DNA from: CAVSIS01 sp963814875
GTDB lineage: Bacteria; Acidobacteriota; Thermoanaerobaculia; Thermoanaerobaculales; Sulfomarinibacteraceae
Assembly: GCA_963814875.1 (NCBI GenBank)
Contig: CAWFFJ010000022.1
Coordinates: 186,001-250,000, forward strand
Direction of reading: 5' to 3'
Length of the DNA: 64,000 bases
In this document: positions 51,357 to 61,558 of the stretch, piece by piece
Position numbering within the stretch: position 1 is the stretch's first letter
Layout: every line of letters starts with the position of its first letter
Made by a program: the position numbers and the translations under genes
The notes under the pieces: generated by a model
What the model was told of the DNA's origin: nothing
Database searches by the model: none
Seen by the model: only the letters and a program-made list of their open reading frames with translations

Positions 51357-53916
51357 ATGTCGCTCAGCGCAGGCTCCCAGCTCGGACCGTATCGGATCGT
51401 CTCCCCTCTCGGGGCGGGCGGCATGGGCGAAGTCTTCCGCGCCCTCGACACGCGCCTCGACCGAGAGGTCGCTGTCAAGGTCTTGCCGGCGGCTCTCGCC
51501 CAGGACACTGAACGCCTGCGTCGCTTCGAGCAGGAGGCGCGCGCGGTCGCCGCGCTCAGCCACCCCAACATCCTGGCGGTGTTCGACGTCGGCACCGACG
51601 ACGGCCAGCCGTACCTGGTGACCGAGCTGCTCGAGGGCCAGTCGCTCCAGGAGCGCCTCGAGCAGGGCCCGCTCTCGCCCCGTCGCGCAGCCGATGTCGC
51701 GCTGCAGGTCGCGCAGGGCCTCGCCGCGGCCCACGGCGACGGCATCGTGCACCGGGACCTGAAGCCCGGCAACGTCTTCATCACCCGTGACAACCGCGTC
51801 AAGATCCTCGACTTCGGGCTGGCGAAGCCGACCGCTCCCGCCCGTGGTGCGGCGGAGCTGACCGTGAGCACGCCGATGACCTCGCCCGGGTCGATCCTCG
51901 GGACCGTCGGCTACATGGCTCCCGAGCAGGTCCGCGGACAGCAGGCCGACCCCCGCACCGACATCTTCAGCTTCGGCGTCGTGCTCTACGAGATGCTGTC
52001 AGGGCGTACACCGTTTCGACGTGACAGCGCGCCGGAGACGATGACGGCGATTCTCCGCGAGGAACCTCCCGACCTCGCCGCCTCGGTCGACGGACTGCCG
52101 CCGTCGCTCGACCGCATCGTCCGCCGCTGCCTCGAGAAGGACCCTGACCGCCGGTTCCAGTCGGCGTCCGACCTCGCGTTCGCCATCCAGGGGCTCGGCG
52201 AGACGAGCTCCGTGATTCGACCCCAGGAGCTTCCCCCAAGGAAGCGACGCCCATGGGGCGTTCTCGCAGCCGTCGCGCTCGCGGCGGCGACCGCGGGGGC
52301 GGGCTACCTGGCAGCGAAGAAGACCACCTCGTCGAAACCCCTGACCTTCCGCCAGCTCACCTTCAGCCGCGGTTACCTCCGCACCGCCCGCTTCACGCCG
52401 GACGCCCAATCCGTCGTCTACGGGGCGATGTGGTCCGGCCAACCGATGCAGGTTTTCACCGGCCGCACCGACGGCATCGTTGCGCTCGCCCTCGAACCCA
52501 TGGGAGCCGACCTCCTGTCGGTGTCGTCGAATGCAGAGCTCGCCGTCGCCCTCGACCGCAGACTCCCGAGTCCCTGGGTCCCGACCGGGACGCTCGCGCG
52601 GATGCCGCTGCTCGGCGGGACGCCGAGGCCGATGCTCGATGGCGTGACCGACGCGGACTGGGCGCCGGACGGCTCGGGCCTCGCGGTGGCCCGGGCTGAC
52701 GGCACCGGCTACCGGATCGAGTACCCGGTCGGCACCGTGCTCTACCAGAACGATGGCTACATCAGCTACCTGCGCTTTTCGCGGGACGGCCAAACCATCG
52801 CCTTCATGGACCACCCCATCTTCGGCGACGACCGCGGCACGGTGAAGGTGGTCGACCTCGAGGGGAAGGTCACCACCCTGACCGCCGAGTGGTCGAGCCA
52901 GCAGGGACTGGCGTGGTCCCCCGACGGGTCGGAGGTGTGGTTCACCGCGTCCAGAGGCGAGGACGCCAACGCCCTTTGGGCCGTCGACATGTCCGGGGCG
53001 GTGCGTCTGCTGCTGCCCTCGTTCCAGCGGCTCAAGCTGCAGGATGTCGCCCGCGACGGCAGGGTACTCGTGTGCACCGAGGACATCGTCAGTGACATCC
53101 ACGCCGGAGAGGTCGGCGGCAAGATCGGCCCCAACCTCACCTCGTTCAAGTGGTCGGCACTGCACGGCATCTCCGAGGACGGCCGGTGGGCGGCGATCAA
53201 CGAGTTCAACGCCGGCGACTACAGCGCCTACAAGGTCTACCTGCGCCGGACCGACGGCTCTCCTGCAACCGAGCTCGCGGTCGGCGCGATCGTCGGGCTC
53301 GCGCCCGATGGCTCCGGCGTGCTCGCGTTCCTACCCTCGGTCCCGGACAGCCTCCGGCTGATTCCCACCGGAATGGGCGAACCGGTCGCGCTGCCTGGCG
53401 CCCAGCTTACCTACCGCGACGGGCTGTGGTTCGCCGACAGCACGCGCGCCCTGCTCAACGCGTCCTGCCCCGGCGGGTGGCATCCGGGCGTGGGTCCAGG
53501 ACATCGTCGCTCGCACACCACCTCAGCCGGTGACCGATGTCGGTACGGTCGGCGTCGCGACCTCGCCGGACGGACGGTCGATCCTTGCGCTCACGGAAGG
53601 GGCGAGATACGAGATCGTCCACCTCGACGGCGGACCGCCCACGCCGGTGCCGGCGCTCGATCCGGCGGAACGGGTTGCCGCGTGGCTCGACAACGGACGC
53701 GAGCTTCTTGTCTACCATTCCGGAGCCGTACGCATCACCATGGAGCGCTTCGACCTCGAGACGGGCGCCCGGGAGCCTTGGATCGAGCTCGGTCCGCCCG
53801 ACCCCACTGGCGCCCTCGCCGTCCGCTCGGTCTTCTTCACCCGCGACGGCCGTCACTTCGCCTACGAGGTCCGCCGCCTGTTCGCCGACCTTTTCGTGGT
53901 GAGCGGGGTCCGCTAG
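51357..53916 (+). CDS. Ser/Thr protein kinase with TolB-like propeller, one frame break
   Basis: A PknB-type receptor kinase. The kinase domain shows the Gly loop LGAGGMGEVF, VAVKVL (ATP Lys), IVHRDLKPGNVF (catalytic loop), KILDFGLAK (DFG) and GYMAPEQV. A single transmembrane helix (WGVLAAVALAAATAGAGYLA, about 300-320) is followed by an extracytoplasmic WD40/TolB-like beta-propeller (LTFSRGYLRTARFTPD and many similar blades). The reading frame changes near 53470, after LLNASCPGG, to AWVQDIVARTPPQPVTD. The true end is therefore TAG 53916 rather than 54125. ATG 51357 (MSLSAGSQLGPYRI) is the family-typical start. This architecture is abundant in Acidobacteriota. The signal sensed is unknown. Confidence 0.88.
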
Positions 53917-54286
53917 GAGCGTGCAGCCTGGCCCCGGGAAGGCTCATCGCTGTGGTGATTGCGGTGTCTGGGGGCCATGCCGCTCGCGCTGGTTTGGGGT
54001 CGCTCTGCGAATCCTGTCGCCCGAGCTTCACCGCGAACACCGATGTCCCCCGTGGCAGGCTTGCCCCGCGTGGCTTGGCGAGACGGCAGTGTCTCGTCCG
54101 GCTCCCGGTTCCAGTCCAGGTATGATGTGCACTGCGCATGCACGAAGCAGTTGTGCAGAGGCGCCCGCCCTTGGCTCCGCCCGGTCACTGTCTCAGCGCG
54201 ATCGCTGAGAGGGGAGCGGTCCTGGCACCGTCGTCGGTCGTCCGGGAACGGCGGCTCGGCTGTTGCGCCGCCGGTGGAGACTCGGC
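53917..54286. other. Intergenic space
   Basis: No gene seen. A perfect seven-pair hairpin CTCAGCG-CGAT-CGCTGAG lies at 54192-54209. The kinase stop begins a TAGGAGCG sequence related to the 38.7 kb element. Confidence 0.45.
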
Positions 54287-55648
54287 ATGAGCGCCCGTTC
54301 GGTCCTGGCGGTACTCGCGCTACTGGCCGGCGTCTACGTCGCCGTGGTGTTCGGCTTCGGCTATGGCGGCCACGTGTACGAGACGATGGGCAGTCTCCCC
54401 GACGCTCGGCAGTATCTGGCCGTCGCCGACTGGCTCATCCATGGCACGCCGACCGCGGCGACCAGGATTCGGCCGTTCGTCTACCCGCTCCTCGTCGGCC
54501 TCTCCGGGCTCGCCGGAGGAGCCGTCGGAACCTGGATCGTTCAGGTCGCGTTCTGGCTCGGCGGGGGGCTCCTGCTGTCGCACGCTCTCACTGTGATCAC
54601 CCGGAGCCGAATGGCCGTCGCCGTCGGGGTCGCCGCCTACGCCACCAACCTGACGCTCTTGCTTCTGACGCTGTACGCGATGCCGGAGACTCTGGTCACC
54701 TTCCTGCTTGCCGCATTCGTCGTCGTCGTGGTCGCCCGCCGTCACATCGGCAGCGAGCGTACGCTCCGGATCCTGCTCGCTTTGTCCGCAGTGCTCACCG
54801 CGACCAAACCGGTGTACATCGGCCTCTTCCTCCCCCTTCTCGGCATCGAGGCCGTTCGACTCATCCCGCCGCGCCCGGGGCCGCGTACCGCGCGGTTTGC
54901 GTGGATCGTCGCGGCCTGCCTTCCTGTGATCGTGCAGCTCGGCGTCGTGGCCGGAAACCATGGCGTCTTCGGTCTGTCGACTATCGGCGGGGCGACGGTG
55001 CGCCGCTACGCCTGTGCCGAGCTGTACCGGGAGCTCCACGGCGGCACCCTCGCCGAGGCCCGGACTCACGTCGAGCCCATGAGCGACCGGCGGCTGGCCA
55101 CGATGGTCTTGCGCTCGCCGGCCGCCGCGGCTCGGGTCTGGCTGCGCCTGGTGTCGGCCAACATCCGATCCAGCTCGCCGGTCACCGACCTTCCAACTCC
55201 CCATCCATGGCTTTCCGCCTTCATGCGAAGGGTGAACTTGGGTTACCTCGTCGTCCACCTCGCGATGATCGTGCCGACCCTCGCACTTCTGGGGCTGCTC
55301 GTCAGAACCGGACAGTGGAACGCCGTGGCTCGCCTTGCAGCACTCGCCATACCGTTCGCCTGGATCATCACGACCTCGGGGCTGACGTTTTGGCAGGGCG
55401 ATCGGATCGTCCTGCCCTCGCTGCCGGTGTGGATCGCCCTCGATGCGCTGGTGCTGACCTCATGGTGGGGGGTGCTGTCAGGGTGGAAAGGGTCGCCCAG
55501 CACCGAGGCCTCAGGCGCCGAGATGCCCGAGTACGACGAACTCCACCACTGCGAGGGCCGCACCGACCGCCGCGACGGCAATCCACATACACGGCAGTCG
55601 CACGGTTCACCAGGCACCATCGACGCCTGCGTCGGCGTGCGATCGTGA
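54287..55648 (+). CDS. GT-C-like polytopic membrane protein
   Basis: A 453-residue inner-membrane protein with about ten hydrophobic helices over residues 1-410. The first extracytoplasmic loop holds SLPDARQYLAVADWLIHG, like the Asp-containing loop of GT-C glycosyltransferases (GT39/GT87), which take sugars from polyprenyl phosphate donors. A large loop near 225-290 (YACAELYRELHGG) may bind the acceptor. The C-terminal 45 residues are hydrophilic and probably cytoplasmic or partly spurious. ATG 54287 with GGTGGAG upstream is preferred to the TTG at 54263. The donor and acceptor are unknown, and no other glycan genes are adjacent. Confidence 0.7.
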   Translation: MSARSVLAVLALLAGVYVAVVFGFGYGGHVYETMGSLPDARQYLAVADWLIHGTPTAATRIRPFVYPLLVGLSGLAGGAVGTWIVQVAFWLGGGLLLSHALTVITRSRMAVAVGVAAYATNLTLLLLTLYAMPETLVTFLLAAFVVVVVARRHIGSERTLRILLALSAVLTATKPVYIGLFLPLLGIEAVRLIPPRPGPRTARFAWIVAACLPVIVQLGVVAGNHGVFGLSTIGGATVRRYACAELYRELHGGTLAEARTHVEPMSDRRLATMVLRSPAAAARVWLRLVSANIRSSSPVTDLPTPHPWLSAFMRRVNLGYLVVHLAMIVPTLALLGLLVRTGQWNAVARLAALAIPFAWIITTSGLTFWQGDRIVLPSLPVWIALDALVLTSWWGVLSGWKGSPSTEASGAEMPEYDELHHCEGRTDRRDGNPHTRQSHGSPGTIDACVGVRS

Positions 55649-56048
55649 CCCGCGTGGAGCTCCCGACGTCAGGATCTGTTCGCCGACGAGGAAGACACGA
55701 GCCGCCCCGGGGGCCGTCAGCCGGACCCTGAGCGGACGTCCGCCGAGAGTTGGGTCTGTCCTCAGGTGCCGCCGCAACCATGCCGTGCCAGGCCACCCGC
55801 CGGGGGGAAGGGCATCCGGTTCCAACAGGGGCCCGGCCTCGTCCCACGAGTCGTCATCGAGGGCGCGATCGGTCGGAGAGATGACGAGAGCCCCGCTCCG
55901 GATTCTACTTCGTGCCGACGGCCGACTGGCGGCCGCTCGAGGTGCCGCGCATGAAGCCGGTGCCAAGGTCGAGACCGCGACCGAGTGAATGAGCAACGCC
56001 TCCCGGCCCGAAGGCCGGGAGGCGCAGGATCGTCGAAGCAGCCGCGGC
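55649..56048. other. Convergent intergenic space with a terminator-like hairpin
   Basis: A minus-strand open frame (55607-55996, 129 codons) covers most of it. It has a partly protein-like stretch (SWDEAGPLLEPDALPPGG) but no ribosome-binding site or known family. A perfect 11-pair hairpin lies at 55998-56023. Confidence 0.4.
55998..56023. terminator. Hairpin after DUF11 gene copy 1
   Basis: Perfect 11-pair stem GCCTCCCGGCC with loop CGAA, about 25 bases past the stop of the minus-strand gene. No T run follows. The equivalent hairpin after copy 2 is at 57759-57784, so it was duplicated with the gene. Confidence 0.6.
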
Positions 56049-57586
56049 TCAGGCGCTGCGGCGGTAGAGCACGAAGATCGCGGCCATCGCCATCAGGGCG
56101 ATCATGAAAGCGAGCCCGGTGTGGGAGACGGTCGGGACCGGCTCCGGCGGCACCGTGGGCGTGGGCGCCACGGTCGGGGTCTCGGTCGGCGGCGGGCCGC
56201 CGATCTCGGTGGTCACCGGCGGGCCGTAGATCGGCGCGATCTGGTCGGCCTCTATGGTGTAGTTGCCGTTCACGATCACTCCCGACGCCTGGGTGATGTT
56301 GACCGTGAACTGCACCGACCCGCTGGCGCCGGCGGCAAGGTTGCCGATGTTCCAGGTCACCACCCCGGCGGCGAAAGCCCCCACCGGTCGCGGAGACGAA
56401 GGTCGTCCCGGCGGGCACGGTGTCCTGGATGACCACGTTGGTCGCCGTCGCGCCGCCCGAGTTGGCGTAGTTGATGGTGTAAGTGATGTTGCTGCCCGTC
56501 GAGGCACTCACGGGACCCGACTTGTTCACATGAGGCCGGCGGCGAGGCCGGGGGGCAGGAAGCGCACGGCGCCGGCGCCGCGCCCGCCAGCGATCTGCAC
56601 GTTGTAGACGGTCGCCCCGGCGGCGGTGAAGGGGGCCGCGATGAACGGCGTGTTCGTCTCGGAACTCGCATTACCCGTCACAATCGCGAGCTGACTGTCG
56701 GCCGAGATGCCGACGTCCTCGAACCCGGTCGAGAACGACCCTCCGAGGGGGATCTCTCGACAGTGGAGGAACCGTTGAACGGCGCGGAGATTGCAAACAC
56801 GGTGCGGAGCAGAGGCCGAAACCACCAGAGCCTTGGTCCCGTCCGGTGCGACCATGATGCCGTCCGGGCTGCTCACCCCGGAATCGCGAGCGGTACCGCA
56901 GTCGACCCCGCCGAGAAGGGCGCAGTGAAGATGCCGACGTTGCTGGAGCTGAAAAGATCGGTCACCAGCAACTGGTTGCCGTCGGGGGTGATTGCGATCG
57001 AACCTCCAGCGGTGTTCGAGTAGGGCATGACAAACGCCACGGAGGCGTAGGGGTAGTCGAGCACCTCGACGCCGGCGGTGGTGTAGACGAACGCCCGCCC
57101 GTTCGGCCCGAAGACGATCGCCTCCGTCTGGTAGGTCGGGATGGAGCCGCTCAGCGCCGGGAGTGATGGTCGCACCGTTCACGAACGGCGCGGCGATCCG
57201 GTAGAGCGTGCTCGAGCTACCGCAGCCCAACGCGTAGTTGAGCGACGGCGCAATGGCGATCGTGCCCGCAGGCGGCGTATCCCGCCACGGACGTGTCGAT
57301 GGTGTCGACCAGCGTCGCCGTCGAGATCTGGACGACGAAGATTCTCGAAGTTGCCTGAGTCGGAAACGAGGGCGTTGTCGGTGCCGTAGTAGCCGACCCC
57401 GTGGGGCGACGCGCCGGCAGGCAGGCCGGGCACCGGGTTGGCCGTCGGGCTGGGCAGCCCTGCTCCGGGCGAGGGATACACGATTGCCTGGTTGCTGCCG
57501 CTCACCGTTCCGATGATGGCCTGACCGGCCGCATGAAGCGGTACGAGAGTGAGTATCAGAACAAACAGAGTGGCTACTCTTCGCAT
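56049..57586 (-). pseudogene. Propeller-DUF11 surface protein, copy 1, multiple frame breaks
   Basis: Tandem paralogue of the next gene. The signal peptide (TLFVLILTLVPLHAAGQA) starts at ATG 57586 behind AGGGGAGGAAT. The propeller-like part reads in several frames: YGTDNALVSDSG, STLYRIAAPFVNGATI, YQTEAIVFGPNGRAFVY, SSPDGIMVAPDGTKALVV. It is followed by DUF11 (SGPVSASTGSNITYTINYAN) and the tail PTVSHTGLAFMIALMAMAA then LYRRS. At least six frame changes exist. One is a G run of five where four would restore the frame (around 56378), and one is a missing base relative to copy 2 at about 56520-56530. Total length 1538 bases, identical to copy 2. Confidence 0.7.
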
Positions 57587-57758
57587 ATTCCTCCCCTTTC
57601 GGTCCTTCCTCTTCGTCGGCCGTGCCTGTGAGATCAGGCTAGCGCCTAGTTCGCGCATGGTCAAGCACGTAACGGTGTCCATGACCTACAGCGGCCGCTC
57701 TGCGCGGTGGCCGTCCCCAGCCGACGAGACCTCGGACGCGACCCCGTCAACGAAGAGC

Positions 57759-57784
57759 GCCTCCCGGCGCGAAGGCCGGGAGGC
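57759..57784. terminator. Hairpin after DUF11 gene copy 2
   Basis: Ten-pair stem GCCTCCCGGC with a six-base loop, about 25 bases beyond the copy 2 stop. It corresponds to 55998-56023. No T run. Confidence 0.55.
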
Positions 57785-57808
57785 GCAGGATGGTCGAAGC
57801 GTCCCAGC

Positions 57809-59346
57809 TCAGGCGCTGCGGCGGTAGAGCACGAAGATCGCTGCCAGCGCCATCAGGGCGATCATGAAAGCGAGGCCGGTGTGGGAGACGGTCGGGACCG
57901 GCTCCGGCGGCACCGTGGGCGTGGGCGCCACGGTCGGGGTCTCGGTCGGCGGCGGGCCGCCGATCTCGGTGGTCAACGGCGGGCCGTAGATCGGCGCGAT
58001 CTGGTCGGCCTCTATGGTGTAGTTGCCGTTCACGATCACTCCCGACGCCTGGGTGATGTTGACCGTGAACTGCACCGACCCGTTGGCGCCGGCGGCAAGG
58101 TTGCCGATGTTACAGGTCACCACACCGGCAGCGAAGGTCCCGCCGGTCGCGGAGACGAAGGTCGTCCCGGCGGGCACGGTGTCCTTGATGACCACGTTGG
58201 TCGCCGTCGCGCCGCCCGTGTTGGCGTAGTTGATGGTGTAGGTGATGTTGCTGCCCGTCGAGGCACTCACGGGACCCGACTTGTTGACAGTGAGGCCCGC
58301 GGCGAGGCCGGGGGGCAGGAAGCGCACGGCGCCGTTGCCGCGCCCGCCCGCGATCTGCACGTTGTAGACGGTCGCGCCGGCGGCGGTGAAGGGCGCCGCG
58401 ATGAACGGCGTGTTGGCTTCGCTGCTGCCGTTACCCGCCAGGATCGCGAGCTGACTGTCGGCCGAAATGCCGACGTCCTCGAAGCCGGCCGAGAACGACC
58501 CTCCGAGGGGGATCTCCTCGACGGTGGAGGACCCATTGAACGGAGCGGAGATGGCGTGCACGTGTGCGGAGTTGGCCGAAACTACCAGCGCCTTGGTGCC
58601 GTCCGGCGCCACCATGATGCCGTCCGGGCAGCTCGCACCCGGGATCGCGAGCGGCACCGCCGTCGACCCCGCCGAGAACGGCGCGGTGAAGATGCCGACA
58701 TCGTTGGAGTTGAAGAGGTCGGTCACCAGCAGCTGGTTGCCGTCTGGCGTGATCGCGATCGAACCGCTCCCGGCTGTTGTACGGCATCACGAAGGCGACA
58801 GACGTGTACGGGTAGTCAAGCACCTCGACGCCGGCGTCTGGTGTAGACGAACGCCCTCCCGTTGGGCGCGAACACGATCGCCTCGGTCTGGTAGCCGGCT
58901 ATCCCGCCACTCAGCGGCACCGACGTGATGGTTGCACCGGCGGCAAACGGCGCGGCGATCCGGTAGAGCGTGCCCGAGGACCCGCAGGCCAACGCGTAGG
59001 TGAGCGACGGTGCGATGACGATCGTGCCCGTCCCGTCGTACCCCGCCCCGGACGTGTCGATGGTGTCGAGCAGCGTCGCCGTCGAGATCTGGATCACGAA
59101 CACCCTCGAGGCCCCGAAATCGGAGACGAGGGCGTTGTCGGTGCCGTAGTAGCCAACACCGTGAGGTCTCGCGCCGGCAGGCAGGCCGGGCACCGGGTTG
59201 GCCGTCGGGCTGGGCAACCCTGCTCCGGGCGACGGATACACAATGGCCTGGTCGCTACCGTCCACCGTTCCGATGATGGCCTGACCGGTCGCATGGAGCG
59301 GGAACAGCATCAGAGCCAGAACGCTCAGAAGGGCTACCTTTCGCAT
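57809..59346 (-). CDS. Propeller-DUF11 surface protein with IPTL-like tail, copy 2, two frame breaks
   Basis: A secreted protein of about 511 residues once two one-base insertions near 58830-58845 and about 58770 are discounted. In order: a signal peptide (ALMLFPLHATGQA), a YVTN-like repeat region (SRVFVIQISTATLLDTIDTS, GSIAITPDGNQLLVTDLF-type blades), a DUF11 Ig-like domain (SGPVSASTGSNITYTINYAN to about NYTIEADQIAPIYG), and a Thr/Pro linker (PTETPTVAPTPTVPPEP). The C-terminus has PTVSHTG, a hydrophobic helix and LYRRSA. The last part resembles the IPTL-CTERM sorting signal, with Val for Leu. Start ATG 59346 behind AAGGGGAGAG. Comparison with copy 1 shows the extra base directly (ACCAGACGCC versus ACCACCGCC). 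Confidence 0.75.
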
Positions 59347-59574
59347 TTCTCTCCCCTTTCCGTTCTTCTCGTCGACGAGTGTCCCTGTGGCGATAGCCTA
59401 GACGCAACGGCGCCCGCGGTCAAGTGGCCCGCCGCCCCCATCACGTCTGGCGACTCGCCGTGGCCAGCGCCCTCGCGCCGGGCCATCCTCTGCGCGACCG
59501 ACTTCGGGGGCGATGGTAGACTCCGCCGCATCGGCCCGGCCCCACCACACCAGCGCCGCAGGCCCGGAGATGCC

Positions 59575-60811
59575 ATGAGCGACCCCCAGCCACCGCAACG
59601 CCCGGACCTCGCCGAGCTCCGCATCGACCGCGACGCGGATGGAGGCGGAGGCGGTCGGCGTGCGCTGCTGATTGCGGCCATGATCCTGGTGGCGGCCGCA
59701 GCGGTCAACCGTGTTTCTGATCGCTCGGAACCGCCCGGCCGAGGTGACGGTCGCCGCGGCGCGGGCGCCATCCACCCCCGGCGAGACCACGATCCTGAAC
59801 GCGTCGGGCTACATCACACCCCGCCGCCGTGCGACCGTCGCCGCCAAGATCACCGGCCGGGTGACCGAAGTCCTGGTCGACGAGGGCATGCACGTCACAG
59901 CCGGTCAGGTGCTGGCGCGCCTCGACGACTCCGACGCCCGGCGCGGCCTCGCCGCGGTGAAGGCCAACCGCGACGTCGCCCGCGCTAGCCTGGCCGAGCT
60001 CCGTGTCGCCCTCGAGGACGCCCAGCGCACGCTCCGCCGCACAACGGACCTGCGCGACCAGGGCGTGGTCGGTCAGCAGGACCTCGACACCGCGACCACG
60101 GCAGTCGAGAGCGTCGAAGCCCAGATCGAGGTCGCACAGCGCAGCCTCGACGCCGCCGAGGCCCAGGTCGCGGTCTCCGAGCAGGACCTCGAGAACTACA
60201 CCATCCGGGCGCCGTTCGACGGCATCGCGGTGTCCAAGGACGCCCAGCCCGGCGAGATGGTGTCGCCGATCTCGGCCGGCGGCGGCTTCACCCGGACCGG
60301 CATCTCGACGATCGTCGACATGGCCTCGCTCGAGATCGAGGTGGACGTCAACGAGTCCTTCATCGCGAAGGTGAATTCCGGCCAGCGGGTCGAGGCCGTC
60401 CTCGACGCCTACCCCGACTGGCGGATCCCGGCCAGCGTGCGCACGATCATCCCGACTGCCGACCGTCAGAAGGCGACGGTCAAGGTACGCATCTCCTTCG
60501 ACGCGCTCGACCCGCGGATCCTGCCGGACATGGGCGTCAAGGTGTCGTTCCTCGACGAGCGGCCGCAGGCGACGCGGGAAGAGACACCCACGGTTCGGGC
60601 GTTGATTCCGGCGGCGGCAGTGGACACAGCCGAAGGCCGCTCGGTGGTCTTCGTGGTCACCGGAGATCGTGTCGAGCGTCGGGCGGTCACCCTCGGACGG
60701 ACCCTGGGTTCGGACGTCGAGATTGTGGCCGGGGTTTCGCCCGGCGACCGGGTGGTGGTCAGCGGTCCAGCCGGGCTCGAGGACGGCCAGAAGGTCCGGG
60801 TCACGGGCTGA
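59575..60811 (+). CDS. HlyD/MacA-like membrane fusion protein, one frame break
   Basis: The periplasmic adaptor of a MacAB-type exporter. A cytoplasmic start from ATG 59575 (MSDPQPPQRPDLAELRID) and most of the membrane anchor (ALLIAAMILVAAAAV) are in one frame. At about 59711 the frame moves by one extra base and continues VFLIARNRPAEVTV. Then come the biotinyl-lipoyl half (ASGYITPRRRATVAAKITG, VDEGMHVTAGQVLARLDD), a coiled-coil hairpin (about 85-160), the second lipoyl half (TIRAPFDGIAV) and beta-barrel domains. The open frame alone would start at GTG 59711, lacking the anchor. The stop is 21 bases before the ATPase gene; an operon is clear. Confidence 0.88.
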
Positions 60812-60832
60812 CCACACAGGGGGAGGCAGAGC

Positions 60833-61558
60833 ATGGTGAGCGTGGATGGACGCGACACCGGATCGAGCCTGATCCGGGTTCGCAACTTGAACAAGCAGTA
60901 CCGCCGCGGCAGTGAGGTGATCGACGTCCTCCAGGGGCTCAACCTTGACGTCGACCCGGGCGAGTTCGTCGCCTTCATGGGACCATCCGGATCGGGCAAG
61001 ACCACCCTGCTCAACCTCCTCGGCGGCCTCGACGTGCCGACGGCGGGGACGGTCAGCGTCGCCGGCGACGTCATCACGTCCATGGCCGGGCGCAAGCTCA
61101 GCCGCTGGCGCGCCCGGCACGTCGGCTTCGTGTTCCAGATGTACAACCTGATCCCTGTCCTGACCGCCTTCCAGAACGTCGAGCTGCCGTTGCTCCTGAC
61201 CAGGCTCGGCAAGGCCGAGCGCCGGCGCCACGTCGAGACGGCCCTCTCCCTGGTCGGCTTGGCCGACCGCATGGACCACTTTCCCCGCCAGCTCTCCGGC
61301 GGGCAGGAGCAGCGTGTCGGCATCGCGCGGGCGATCGTCACCGACCCGACCTTTCTGCTCTGCGATGAGCCGACCGGCGACCTTGACCGCACCTCCGGGG
61401 ACGAGATCCTCGACCTGCTCGAGGCCCTGTCGCACCAGCACGGCAAGACCATTCTGATGGTCACCCACGACCCGCGTGCCGCCGAGCGCGCCGACGTCGT
61501 GCTCCACCTCGACAAGGGTGTCCTGGCCGAGGCAGTGGCCACGGCAGGCGCATCATGA
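60833..61558 (+). CDS. ABC exporter ATP-binding protein (MacB/LolD type)
   Basis: The 241-residue nucleotide-binding subunit. Walker A MGPSGSGKTTLLN, Q-loop FVFQMYNLIPVLTA, signature LSGGQEQRVGIARA (Glu where Gln is common), Walker B LLCDEPTGDLD and the H-loop MVTHDP are intact. The Q-loop and TGDLD place it in the LolD/MacB group rather than the import group. It starts behind GGGGGAGG and overlaps the first permease by four bases (ATGA). Confidence 0.95.
   Translation: MVSVDGRDTGSSLIRVRNLNKQYRRGSEVIDVLQGLNLDVDPGEFVAFMGPSGSGKTTLLNLLGGLDVPTAGTVSVAGDVITSMAGRKLSRWRARHVGFVFQMYNLIPVLTAFQNVELPLLLTRLGKAERRRHVETALSLVGLADRMDHFPRQLSGGQEQRVGIARAIVTDPTFLLCDEPTGDLDRTSGDEILDLLEALSHQHGKTILMVTHDPRAAERADVVLHLDKGVLAEAVATAGAS

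Noticed and set aside
55607..55996. 129-codon minus-strand ORF after the GT-C-like gene
   Set aside because: Partly protein-like but lacks a start signal and overlaps the end of the membrane protein gene; could be a gene remnant but cannot be supported.
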